A DNA stretch of 44,174 bases, taken from assembly GCF_016462545.1 (NCBI RefSeq), contig NZ_JAEMTA010000044.1:1-44174 (forward strand), read 5' to 3'. Shown in pieces: positions 1 to 7,452 of this stretch. Origin of the DNA: Mycolicibacterium sp. Lineage in GTDB: Bacteria; Actinomycetota; Actinomycetes; Mycobacteriales; Mycobacteriaceae. A model generated the notes under the pieces. It was not told where the DNA came from, made no database searches, and saw only the letters and a program-made list of their open reading frames with translations. The position numbers were made by a program, and so were the translations under genes. The number at the start of each line of letters is the position of its first letter. Position 1 is the first letter of the stretch.

Positions 1-61
1 GCGATGAGCGCTCGCGCGAAGAGCAGACGACAAGCGATGAGCGCTCGCGCGAAGAGCAGAC
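1..61. repeat. In-frame tandem direct repeat, 28-bp copies at 33-bp period
   Basis: Positions 1-28 and 34-61 are identical over 28 bases, so the period is 33 bp, an exact number of codons. In the frame of the downstream phosphotransferase it encodes an 11-residue unit (SDERSREEQTT, then SDERSREEQTG). The repeat core holds the palindrome GAGCGCTC. Either it is a tandem duplication inside the gene's N-terminal region, or it is a mobile or dispersed short element. The window starts inside the first copy, so more copies could lie to the left. Confidence 0.85.
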
Positions 62-1067
62 CGGCAGCGGTTCCGACGAAGGCTTCGTCGCCGACGACGT
101 CGACGTAGCCGAACGCGCTCTCGCCGAGTACGACCTGCCCCCCAACTCGAGCCTGCGTCTCCTGAACCTCTCGGAGAACGCGACCTACGCCGTGACGGAC
201 GCCGACACCGGTGCCCAGTCGATTCTGCGGGTGCACCGCAAGGGCTACCACCGACCCCACGAAATCGAGTCCGAACTCGATTGGCTCGACGCCCTGCAGC
301 ACGATGGCGACGTCACGGTGCCGACGGTGCTGCCTGCGCGCGACGGTCGCCGCATGGTCACCGTCGACCAGCACGGAATCGACCGCCACGTCGTGCATTT
401 CGAGATGGTCGCGGGCGCCGAGCCCGACGAGGAGACCCTGACCGTCGCAGACTTTCACACCCTGGGACGAATCACCGCTACCCTGCACGACCACTCGACG
501 TCCTGGAATCGACCGGCCGGCTTCGGCCGCTTCTCCTGGGACTGGCGTCACAGCCTCGGCGACGAGCCTCGTTGGGGCCGTTGGCAGGATGCCACCGGCG
601 TCGGTGAGCCCGAAGCCGCCACACTGGAGCGGGCCGTCGCACTGCTACGGCGACGGCTCCTCGAGTACGGGACGGGGCCCGAGGTCTTCGGTCTCATCCA
701 CGCCGACCTGCGACTAGCCAACCTCCTCGTCGACGGACCCCAGATCACGGTCATCGACTTCGACGACTGCGGCTTCGGTTGGCACTTCTATGATTTCGGC
801 ACCGCGGTGTCCTTCTTCGAGGACGACCCAGCCGTGCCCGAATGGCAGGACGCCTGGGTCACGGGCTATCGGACCCGTCGGACGTTGCCCACGACCGACG
901 AGGCGATGCTGCCTTCGTTCGTCCTGTTGCGCAGGATGCTCTTGCTGGCGTGGATGGGTTCGCACAGCCACTCCAGGGAATCTCAGGCGATGTCCATCGA
1001 CTACGCCAGGGGCAGTTGCGAACTCGCGGAACGCTACCTGAGCTCCGACGGTCACCGGCTCGCCTGA
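3..1067 (+). CDS. APH/choline-kinase-like phosphotransferase, 5' end beyond the window
   Basis: Aminoglycoside-phosphotransferase-fold kinase (homoserine kinase II / hydroxylysine kinase-like). The reading frame is open from the left edge. Conserved sequence starts well before the first GTG (192): residues such as AEYDL and LLNLSENATYAV at about 126-194 match the usual N-lobe start of this family, so GTG 192 is not the start and the gene is truncated by the window. The Brenner motif HADLRLAN (about nt 699-722) and the metal-binding IDFDD (about nt 753-767) give the catalytic and Mg-binding residues. The first visible part is an acidic, repetitive segment (two SDERSREEQ units). It ends 26 bp before the FabG-like reductase, probably in one operon. 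In other genomes such kinases often sit with class-III aminotransferases; that the neighbour to the left is one is only inference. Confidence 0.85.
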   Translation, partial: DERSREEQTTSDERSREEQTGSGSDEGFVADDVDVAERALAEYDLPPNSSLRLLNLSENATYAVTDADTGAQSILRVHRKGYHRPHEIESELDWLDALQHDGDVTVPTVLPARDGRRMVTVDQHGIDRHVVHFEMVAGAEPDEETLTVADFHTLGRITATLHDHSTSWNRPAGFGRFSWDWRHSLGDEPRWGRWQDATGVGEPEAATLERAVALLRRRLLEYGTGPEVFGLIHADLRLANLLVDGPQITVIDFDDCGFGWHFYDFGTAVSFFEDDPAVPEWQDAWVTGYRTRRTLPTTDEAMLPSFVLLRRMLLLAWMGSHSHSRESQAMSIDYARGSCELAERYLSSDGHRLA

Positions 1068-1093
1068 TCCCCTCCACAGAAAGGCGTCACGAC

Positions 1094-1873
1094 ATGTTCA
1101 CATCACTGCAGGGCCGCACCGCCATCGTCACCGGCGGAAGCAAGGGCATCGGCCGCGGCATCGCGGAGACCTTCGCCGGCGCGGGTGTCAACGTCGTCAT
1201 CACCGGCCGCAATCAGGCCGACGTCGACGCGGCCGTCGCCGGGTTGTCTGGCACGCCCGGCACCGTGACCGGCGTAGCCGCCGACGTGACGAGTCCCGAC
1301 GACTGCCGGCGCGTCGTCGCCGCAGCGGTGGAACGGCATGGGGCGCTTGACATCGTGTGCGCCAACGCGGGCATCTTCCCGTCCGGCCGCCTCGAGGACC
1401 TCACCCCCGAGGACATCGAGGAGGTGATCGGCGTGAACTTCAAGGGCACCGTCTACATCGTGCAGGCCGCCCTGTCCGCGCTGACCGACAGCGGGCACGG
1501 TCGCATCGTCGTCACGTCCTCGATCACCGGGCCCATCACCGGTTACCCCGGGTGGTCGCACTACGGCGCCAGCAAGGCCGCCCAGCTGGGCTTCATCCGC
1601 ACTGCGGCAATGGAATTGGCGCCTAGGAACATCACGATCAACGCGGTGCTGCCCGGCAACATCATCACCGAAGGGCTCATCGACATGGGCCAGGAGTACA
1701 TGGATCAGATGACCGCGGCCGTTCCCGCGGGGCGCCTCGGCACGGTGGCGGACATCGGCAACGCAGCGCTGTTCTTCGCCACCGACGAGGCCGGCTACAT
1801 CACCGGCCAGGCCCTCGTCGTCGACGGTGGGCAGATCCTGCCCGAGTCCCAGGCCGCGATCGCGGAGCAATAG
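1094..1873 (+). CDS. SDR oxidoreductase, FabG-like (3-oxoacyl-ACP reductase family)
   Basis: Classical short-chain dehydrogenase of 259 residues, NAD(P)-dependent. Cofactor motif TGGSKGIG at residues 13-20, NAG at 91-93, catalytic Ser about 143, Tyr157 and Lys161 (YGASK). The C-terminal part ends with the usual GQALVVDGG. ATG 1094 is chosen because AGAAAGG lies just upstream and the fold starts at once; an open frame extends further left but overlaps the kinase gene. The gene lies between the kinase and the GntR regulator, suggesting a small catabolic unit rather than housekeeping fatty-acid synthesis, although the substrate cannot be read from the sequence. Confidence 0.9.
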   Translation: MFTSLQGRTAIVTGGSKGIGRGIAETFAGAGVNVVITGRNQADVDAAVAGLSGTPGTVTGVAADVTSPDDCRRVVAAAVERHGALDIVCANAGIFPSGRLEDLTPEDIEEVIGVNFKGTVYIVQAALSALTDSGHGRIVVTSSITGPITGYPGWSHYGASKAAQLGFIRTAAMELAPRNITINAVLPGNIITEGLIDMGQEYMDQMTAAVPAGRLGTVADIGNAALFFATDEAGYITGQALVVDGGQILPESQAAIAEQ

Positions 1874-1888
1874 TCCTCCCGCTGGCAA

Positions 1889-1901
1889 TTGGTCGGACCA
1901 A
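1889..1901. promoter_or_regulatory. Palindromic GntR-type operator
   Basis: TTGGTCGGACCAA is a perfect inverted repeat, TTGGTC/GACCAA around one central G. It fits the FadR-type GntR half-site pattern TNGTNNNACNA. It lies between the reductase stop and the gntR start, 21 bp before the TTG codon, so autoregulation of the adjacent GntR gene is the simplest reading. Confidence 0.6.
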
Positions 1902-1921
1902 ATCGCGAGAGGAGCGATGCG

Positions 1922-2680
1922 TTGCCGAAGACCACCGAACAACTCCGGCGGCGCATCGTCGCCGATATCAATGCGGGCGTTCCCGGCGCCAAGCTCGGAA
2001 GCGAACGCGATCTTGCCGAGCGCTACTCCACCAGCCGGTCCAGCCTGCGCCAGATGCTCGCGGCTCTGGAGGAAGCCGGCCTCGTGCACCGCGTGATCGG
2101 CCGCGCGGGTGGCATCTTCATCAGCCACGCGCAGGTGCAACGCAGCTTGTCCGACGTCGTCGGCGTACCGGCCTTCCTGGCCAACCAGGGCTATGTCGCG
2201 GGGACACGGGTCCTGTCGACGAAGATCACCGCACCGGACGCCCTCACGCAGAAGGCGTTGAACCTCGGCCCACACGACTTCGTCGTCGAGATCCAGCGCG
2301 TCCGCCTCGCCGACGGATCGCCGATCTCGTTGGAGCTCGCGCAGTTTCCCGCCGAGGCGTTCCCCGGGTTGCTTGAGAAGCAGCTCGGCGGATCCATCTA
2401 CGAGATCCTCGAGAACGACTACGGCCTCGTCACGTCCAGGGCGGACGAACGGATCGAGGCCGTCAACGCCACACCGGACGAGGCGTCCGCGCTGTCCGTC
2501 AAACCTCAGGCGGCGCTGCTGCTGATCACCCGGATCACCTACGACCAGCACGACGTGCCGTGCGAGTTCTCCCGCGACCTGTTCCGCGGAGACCGCACGC
2601 GCCTGGCAGTCACCGCACAGGGCCGCGGCATCGGCGTGCACTCACCCGCGGCCGGCGCCACGGTCGCGCTGCAGAGCTGA
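1922..2680 (+). CDS. GntR-family transcriptional regulator with UTRA domain (HutC-like)
   Basis: Protein of 252 residues. An N-terminal winged helix-turn-helix (about residues 1-70, including LGSERDLAERYSTSRSSLRQ) is followed by a UTRA ligand-binding domain (about 90-240; features include EIQRVRLADGSPISLE and the late RITYDQ strand). TTG 1922 is chosen because AGAGGAG ends 7 nt upstream; an earlier TTG at 1889 would lie inside the operator palindrome. It probably controls the preceding kinase and reductase genes and itself. UTRA regulators sense small metabolites such as sugars, amino acids or fatty acids; the ligand here is unknown. Confidence 0.88.
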   Translation: MPKTTEQLRRRIVADINAGVPGAKLGSERDLAERYSTSRSSLRQMLAALEEAGLVHRVIGRAGGIFISHAQVQRSLSDVVGVPAFLANQGYVAGTRVLSTKITAPDALTQKALNLGPHDFVVEIQRVRLADGSPISLELAQFPAEAFPGLLEKQLGGSIYEILENDYGLVTSRADERIEAVNATPDEASALSVKPQAALLLITRITYDQHDVPCEFSRDLFRGDRTRLAVTAQGRGIGVHSPAAGATVALQS

Positions 2681-2704
2681 CGACGGCTCCGGTGTCGAGA
2701 CGGC

Positions 2705-2710
2705 TAGATT
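2705..2710 (+). promoter_or_regulatory. -10 element TAGATT for leaderless gluQ
   Basis: TAGATT followed by exactly 6 nt and then ATG 2717. This is the -12 to -7 placement expected if transcription starts at the A of the start codon. No Shine-Dalgarno sequence is present. Confidence 0.65.
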
Positions 2711-2716
2711 GCGGTC

Positions 2717-3589
2717 ATGAGTCCCGCAGGCCGGTTCGCGCCGAGTCCGTCGGCGGACCTGCACGTCGGAAACGTGCGCACGGCCGTGCTGGCGTGGCTC
2801 TTCGCGAGGTCCACTGACCGCCGCTTCCTGATCCGCGTCGAGGATCTCGACGACCGCACCTCCGGTGACGTCGCGGAACGCCAACTCCGCGACCTCGCCG
2901 CGGTCGGACTCGACTGGGACGAACCACCCGAGTATCAGACCGCCCACGAATCTCGCTACGACGCCGTGATCGACGATTTCGTCAGTCGCGGTCTGACCTA
3001 CGAATGTCATTGCAGCAGAAGAGACATCCAGCAGGCCCCGCGCGCACCTCACGCCCCCGAGGGCGCCTATCCCGGCATCTGTCGCAACCTCACCGACGCG
3101 GAGCACGCCGCTCGCCGCGCCTCGGGCCGGGCGCCCGCGGTGCGACTCCGCTCCGAGGTCGGTGAGTTCACCGTCACCGACGTACTGCACGGCAGCTACA
3201 CCGGGGTGGTAGACGACCTGGTGCTGCGCCGCGGCGATGGCGTGCCGGCCTACAACCTCGCGGTCGTCGTCGACGACGCCGCGCAGGGAGTCGATCAGGT
3301 GGTCCGCGGTGATGACCTGCTGACGTCATCGCCGCGGCAGGCCTACCTGGGCTCGCTGCTCGGATACCCCCCAGTGGGGTATGCCCACGTTCCGCTGGTC
3401 CTCAACGCCCAGGGCAAGCGCCTGGCGAAACGCGACGGTGCGGTCACGCTCGACGAGATCGGGGCTGAGCGGGCTATGGCCCAGATCGCCGACTCGCTGG
3501 GCTTCGCGAGTGCATCCCTCGGCGGAATGCTGGACGCCTTCGACCCGGCCCGACTGCCGCGCGAGGCCTGGACGTATCACCCGGGGTGA
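2717..3589 (+). CDS. gluQ: Glutamyl-queuosine tRNA(Asp) synthetase
   Basis: Truncated GluRS paralogue (290 residues) that attaches glutamate to the queuosine base of tRNA-Asp in the cytoplasm. It has the class-I start RFAPSPSADLHVGN (HIGH-like HVGN at 16-19), a cysteine-bearing zinc-like insert (CHC near residue 97 and YPGIC further on), and a KMSKS-like RLAKRDG near 240. It lacks the anticodon-binding C-terminal domain of true GluRS, as expected for GluQ. Its activity needs queuosine-modified tRNA, and a tgt gene lies about 6.5 kb downstream on the other strand. ATG 2717 is supported by a leaderless promoter. Confidence 0.93.
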   Translation: MSPAGRFAPSPSADLHVGNVRTAVLAWLFARSTDRRFLIRVEDLDDRTSGDVAERQLRDLAAVGLDWDEPPEYQTAHESRYDAVIDDFVSRGLTYECHCSRRDIQQAPRAPHAPEGAYPGICRNLTDAEHAARRASGRAPAVRLRSEVGEFTVTDVLHGSYTGVVDDLVLRRGDGVPAYNLAVVVDDAAQGVDQVVRGDDLLTSSPRQAYLGSLLGYPPVGYAHVPLVLNAQGKRLAKRDGAVTLDEIGAERAMAQIADSLGFASASLGGMLDAFDPARLPREAWTYHPG

Positions 3590-3621
3590 GCAGAACCCTT
3601 CGATCTTGGTGGGGTCCTTGC

Positions 3622-3627
3622 TACGTT
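3622..3627 (+). promoter_or_regulatory. -10 element TACGTT for leaderless ABC transporter gene
   Basis: TACGTT, then 6 nt, then GTG 3634. This leaderless spacing supports GTG 3634 rather than the earlier in-frame start that overlaps the gluQ stop. Confidence 0.65.
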
Positions 3628-3633
3628 CCGCCA

Positions 3634-5109
3634 GTGACCAACCACCTACGAAGAGCACTGCCCGCGGTGGTGCTGCTTGCCGCGCTGCTGCTGGCGGCCT
3701 GCGGTTCGAGCCAGAACGGGTCGGAGAGTGTGGCGTCCTCCGGGGTGCTGAGAGTGGGCACCGAGGGTACCTACGCACCGTTCAGTTTCCAGGATCCCGC
3801 GACCGGACAACTCGCGGGCTACGACGTCGACGTCGCCAACGCCGTGGGTGAAAAGCTCGGCAAGAAGGTCGAATTCGTCCAGACGCCGTGGGATTCCATC
3901 TTCGCCGCACTCGAGGCCAACCGGTTCGACGTCGTGGCCAACGAGGTGACGATCACCCCCGAGCGGCAGAGCAAGTACGACCTGTCGCAGCCCTACTCGG
4001 TCGGTGAAGGCGTCATCATCACCCGCGCAGGCGACGACTCCATCACATCGCTGGAGGACCTCAAGGGCAAGAAGGCAGGCGCGACCGTCACCAGCAACTG
4101 GGCCCAGGTCTCCCGCGACGCCGGCGCGACCCTCGAGCCGGTGGAGGGCTTCACCCAGGCAATCACCCTGCTCAACCAGGGCCGGGTGGACGCCGTGGTG
4201 AACGACAGCATCGCCTTCCACGCTTATCAGTCCGAGACCAACGACCAGTCCGTGAAGATCGCGGCAACCATCGGCGAGAAGAGCGAGCAAGGCTTCGCAG
4301 CGCGCAAGAACAGCGGCCTGCTGCCCGAACTCAACAGGGCACTCGACGCGCTGAAGGCCGACGGCACCCTGGAGACGATCTCGCAGAAGTACCTGAAGGC
4401 CAACGTCACCGGAGGATCTGGGGCCGACGGCGCGGGAGCAGGCCATCGCTCGGTGTGGACGCTCATCGGAGAGAACCTGTGGCCGCTGGCCAAGGCCGCC
4501 ATCACGGTCACCATCCCGCTGACCATCATCAGCTTCGTCATCGGTCTGGCAATCGCGCTGGTCGTGGCGCTGGGCCGGCTGTCGAAGAACGTGGTCCTGT
4601 CGAACATCGCCCGGTTCTACATCTCGATCATCCGCGGCACCCCGCTGCTGGTGCAGTTGTTCATCATCTTCTTCGCGCTGCCGCAGATCGGGATCAAACT
4701 CGACCCGTTCCTCGCAGCCACCATCGCCTTCAGCATCAACGTCGGTGGCTACGCGGCGGAGATCATCCGCTCGGCGATCCAATCCATTCCCAAGGGGCAG
4801 TGGGAAGCGGCCGAGACCATCGGCTTCAACTACGTCGGCGCGCTACGACGCATCATCCTGCCGCAGGCCGCCCGGGTGGCGGTGCCACCGCTGTCCAACA
4901 CGTTGATCTCACTGGTCAAGGACACCTCGCTGGCGTCGACCATCCTGGTGACCGAACTGCTGCGCACCGCACAGGTGGCGGCGGCTCCGACGTTCGAGTT
5001 CTTCGCTCTCTACGGTACGGCGGCGGCGTACTACTGGGTGATCTGCCTGGTTCTCTCGTTCGGCCAGAACCGCCTCGAAGAACGACTCGAAAGGCACATC
5101 GCTCGATGA
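3634..5109 (+). CDS. Polar amino-acid ABC transporter, fused substrate-binding protein and permease
   Basis: A single 491-residue chain combines two usual subunits. Residues 1-20 form a lipoprotein signal with lipobox LAAC. A periplasmic type-3 solute-binding domain follows (about 30-260; starts GVLRVGTEGTYAPFSF). After a short Gly/Ala linker comes a HisM/GlnP-type permease (about 275-490) with the EAA loop (EAAETIGFNYVGALRRIILP). Binding-protein features resemble glutamine or cystine carriers, but the ligand is not certain. The stop overlaps the ATPase start by 4 bp (ATGA), so the two are translationally coupled and form a two-gene importer. Such fusions are known in Gram-positive bacteria. 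GTG 3634 places the signal peptide correctly. Confidence 0.9.
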   Translation: MTNHLRRALPAVVLLAALLLAACGSSQNGSESVASSGVLRVGTEGTYAPFSFQDPATGQLAGYDVDVANAVGEKLGKKVEFVQTPWDSIFAALEANRFDVVANEVTITPERQSKYDLSQPYSVGEGVIITRAGDDSITSLEDLKGKKAGATVTSNWAQVSRDAGATLEPVEGFTQAITLLNQGRVDAVVNDSIAFHAYQSETNDQSVKIAATIGEKSEQGFAARKNSGLLPELNRALDALKADGTLETISQKYLKANVTGGSGADGAGAGHRSVWTLIGENLWPLAKAAITVTIPLTIISFVIGLAIALVVALGRLSKNVVLSNIARFYISIIRGTPLLVQLFIIFFALPQIGIKLDPFLAATIAFSINVGGYAAEIIRSAIQSIPKGQWEAAETIGFNYVGALRRIILPQAARVAVPPLSNTLISLVKDTSLASTILVTELLRTAQVAAAPTFEFFALYGTAAAYYWVICLVLSFGQNRLEERLERHIAR

Positions 5110-5894
5110 CTGATACTGGAGCCGACACGACGACCGACACGGTCGAAAACCGAGTCACCGCACAGGGCGTCAAGAAGGCGTTCGGCGACAACGAGGTGCT
5201 CAAGGGCGTCTCGTTCACCGTCCAGCGCGGCACGGCGACCGCCATCATCGGGCCGTCGGGATCTGGCAAGACGACGCTGTTGCGCACGCTCAATGCGCTC
5301 GACCGGGCGGATGCCGGGGTGATCCGGGTGGACGACGTCGAGATCGACTTCTCCACGCCGACGCCCAAACCCGAGATCCGTAGATTCCAGTCGCGAAGTG
5401 GCTTCGTGTTCCAGGGGCACAATTTGTTCCCGCACAAGACGGTGCTGCAGAACGTCATCGAGGGCCCGGTGATCGTGCAGAAGCGGCCGAAGGACGAGGT
5501 CGTCGCGGAGGCGGTCGTGTTGCTCGACGAGGTCGGATTGGCCGAGAAGAAGGATCAGTACCCCTATCAACTCTCCGGCGGCCAGCAGCAGCGCGTCGGC
5601 ATCGCCAGGGCCTTGGCGTTGAAGCCGAAGCTGGTGCTCTTCGACGAGCCGACCTCCGCGCTCGATCCGGAGTTGGTCGGCGAGGTGCTCGGGGTGATCA
5701 AGGATCTGGCCGTGCAAGGGTGGACGCTCGTCATCGTCACTCACGAAATCCAGTTCGCCAAGCAGGTTTCCAGCCAGGTGCTGTTCACAGATCAGGGCAT
5801 CATCCTGGAGCAGGGCACACCCGACGAGGTCATCGGCAACCCGAAGGAGGATCGCACCAGGCAGTTCCTCGACCGGATCCTCAACCCGCTCTAG
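5106..5894 (+). CDS. Polar amino-acid ABC transporter ATP-binding protein (GlnQ/TcyC-like)
   Basis: Cytoplasmic ATPase of 262 residues that powers the fused binding-protein/permease encoded upstream. Walker A GPSGSGKTT, Q-loop in GFVFQGHNLFPHKT, signature LSGGQQQR, Walker B LVLFDEP, D-loop SALDPE and switch His in VTHE are all present. ATG 5106 overlaps the upstream stop (ATGA). The 18 N-terminal residues before the fold are Thr/Asp-rich. An inverted-repeat element begins 17 bp after the stop and may serve as its 3' end. Confidence 0.93.
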   Translation: MTDTGADTTTDTVENRVTAQGVKKAFGDNEVLKGVSFTVQRGTATAIIGPSGSGKTTLLRTLNALDRADAGVIRVDDVEIDFSTPTPKPEIRRFQSRSGFVFQGHNLFPHKTVLQNVIEGPVIVQKRPKDEVVAEAVVLLDEVGLAEKKDQYPYQLSGGQQQRVGIARALALKPKLVLFDEPTSALDPELVGEVLGVIKDLAVQGWTLVIVTHEIQFAKQVSSQVLFTDQGIILEQGTPDEVIGNPKEDRTRQFLDRILNPL

Positions 5895-5910
5895 CCCTCT
5901 CCCCCTCTGC

Positions 5911-5971
5911 CGCGAGCGTGCGTGTTCGCACACGACACGCCGGGCGTTCATGGCATCCGGCGCACGCTCGC
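5911..5971. repeat. Short inverted-repeat intergenic element, copy A
   Basis: The outer arms CGCGAGCGTGC (5911-5921) and GCACGCTCG (5962-5970) are inverted; the last base touches the stop codon of the flavoprotein gene. Inside it carries CGTGT and ACACGCCG blocks. The reverse complement of copy B (7367-7428) matches it at both ends and in the inner ACACGCCG, with a diverged middle. The two copies stand in opposite orientation on either side of one gene. Confidence 0.75.
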
Positions 5972-7326
5972 TACCGCTGCGAGAGCAGCAAATCGACTGC
6001 CCGGGCGGCACTTTGAGCAGCGCTCTCCATGGTCGCCGACCAGTCCGTGGCGGTCCAGTCTCCCGCCAGCACCAGCGACGGCACCGACGTTCGTTGCGGC
6101 GGACGAAGCGAATCCATGCCGACGACCTGCGAAAAGGTGGCCTTGGGCATCTTGACCACCTGCGCCTCCACGACGTTGGCGTCGGCGGCAGCTGGGTAGT
6201 AGCGCCGCAGCAGCGCCATCTGTTCGGCCACGATGTCGTCACTGCCCCGGTGGATCTGGTCATAGGCGCCACTCGTGGTCAGACAGTACAGCCATCCGCG
6301 GTCGGTGCTCCTGCCGTGCATGATCTGCCGGTCGAACACCTCGTCGATGATGCCCGTCCCACCGATCAACCCCTCGAATGCCGACACGGTACCGAGCGGA
6401 CGGTCCAGGTAGAGATTGGTGCTGACGATAGGCGTATAACCCAATTTATCTGCAGCAGCATATAATTCGTCGTGTTCGGGCAGCTCGTCGAGCAGCCCGC
6501 CGATGCTCGAGTTCGGTACGGCGCATACGACGTCATCGGCCGGTACCACCGTGCCGTCGGCCAGCAGCACACCGGTGACCGCGCCCTCGGAGATCTGCAC
6601 CCGGCGGGCCACCGCCCGGTATCGCACCGTGACTCCGCGCTCGGTGAACACTCTGAGGGCGCCCGAGACGAGGAGAGTATCGAGGTCGACCGTGGGATAT
6701 CCGATGTTCACCGGCGTCCGATGCTTCATGCCCATCCGGAAGCCGGTAGCCATCACGGTGGCGAACACCTTCGCCGAGCCTCGCGCCACCGGCTCGGCCG
6801 CGATGCCGAGGGCGAGCCAGTCCCACAACGCTTCTCGCGCGGGTGCGGGCATGCCGACGCGCTGCAACCACTGTTCGGTGGTGAGATCGGCCAAGTCGGG
6901 AGGCGGGTGCAGGGCCTGCCACCCCAGCCGCAGCGTCGCGCGAGCCGCCCGAAGCCGATCGGCGATGCCTGCGTCAGGGTGGACGCCGAACAGGGTGCGC
7001 ACGGCACCGAGCCCCGCGGTCTGCACCGTCACCTTGCGCCCGTCCGGCCAGCGCAGCGTCGACGTCTTGGGGAAGACGACCAAGTCGCGGGTCCCGACGC
7101 TGGTGAGGTAGCGGAAGAGGTGCTCGTAGCCGCTGGCGATGACGTGTTGCCCGTTGTCGGGTAGATCGTCGACCTGCTCGGCCCGCATCGCGTGAGTGCG
7201 CCCGCCGAGTCGACCACGCCGCTCGAGGAGGGTGACGTCCTTGCCCGCCTCGGCCAACCAGACCGCGGAGGCAAGACCGGCCAGACCCCCGCCGATCACC
7301 ACGTAGCGCCGTCCGTCACCGCTCAT
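5971..7326 (-). CDS. FAD-dependent desaturase/oxidoreductase, HpnE or phytoene-desaturase-like
   Basis: Protein of 451 residues. The N-terminal dinucleotide fold YVVIGGGLAGLASAVWLAEAG is followed by ERRGRLGGRT, the typical FAD ring of the CrtI/HpnE/amine-oxidase superfamily. The C-terminus carries LAGDWTATDWSATMESA, the second FAD contact. Size and features fit hydroxysqualene dehydroxylase (HpnE)-like proteins, but no squalene or phytoene synthase gene is nearby, so the substrate is open. ATG 7326 is supported by a leaderless -10 (TACGTT, 6 nt upstream); the open frame further left would run into the divergent oxidase gene. Confidence 0.8.
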   Translation of the reverse strand: MSGDGRRYVVIGGGLAGLASAVWLAEAGKDVTLLERRGRLGGRTHAMRAEQVDDLPDNGQHVIASGYEHLFRYLTSVGTRDLVVFPKTSTLRWPDGRKVTVQTAGLGAVRTLFGVHPDAGIADRLRAARATLRLGWQALHPPPDLADLTTEQWLQRVGMPAPAREALWDWLALGIAAEPVARGSAKVFATVMATGFRMGMKHRTPVNIGYPTVDLDTLLVSGALRVFTERGVTVRYRAVARRVQISEGAVTGVLLADGTVVPADDVVCAVPNSSIGGLLDELPEHDELYAAADKLGYTPIVSTNLYLDRPLGTVSAFEGLIGGTGIIDEVFDRQIMHGRSTDRGWLYCLTTSGAYDQIHRGSDDIVAEQMALLRRYYPAAADANVVEAQVVKMPKATFSQVVGMDSLRPPQRTSVPSLVLAGDWTATDWSATMESAAQSAARAVDLLLSQR

Positions 7327-7332
7327 CCGCCC

Positions 7333-7338
7333 AACGTA
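7333..7338 (-). promoter_or_regulatory. -10 element TACGTT for the HpnE-like gene
   Basis: On the minus strand TACGTT is followed by 6 nt (GGGCGG) and ATG 7326, the leaderless arrangement. Confidence 0.6.
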
Positions 7339-7366
7339 CCTCCGCCGTGACAGGCGTCCGATGCCT

Positions 7367-7428
7367 CGCGAGCGTGCAGAAAGTCGCGAGATAGCTCGGC
7401 GTGTCTCGTGCAGACACGCACGCTCGCG
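7367..7428. repeat. Short inverted-repeat intergenic element, copy B
   Basis: Perfect 11-bp terminal inverted repeats: CGCGAGCGTGC (7367-7377) and GCACGCTCGCG (7418-7428). Total length 62 bp against 61 for copy A, in opposite orientation. It sits between the divergent flavoprotein and amine-oxidase genes, upstream of both. Confidence 0.8.
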
Positions 7429-7452
7429 GGGTGGGTGAGAGAAGGTGGAGGC

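Noticed and set aside
1..61. CRISPR-like repeat
   Set aside because: Only two copies with a 5-bp interval, in frame with a gene; there are no spacers and no cas genes in the window.
1103..2641. 512-codon open frame on the minus strand
   Set aside because: It runs antisense through the FabG-like and GntR genes, whose products have clear motifs; the minus-strand product is low-complexity and Arg/Gly/Asp-rich, as expected of a GC-rich shadow frame.
3646..4782. 378-codon open frame on the minus strand
   Set aside because: It is antisense to the ABC transporter fusion and has no domain features.
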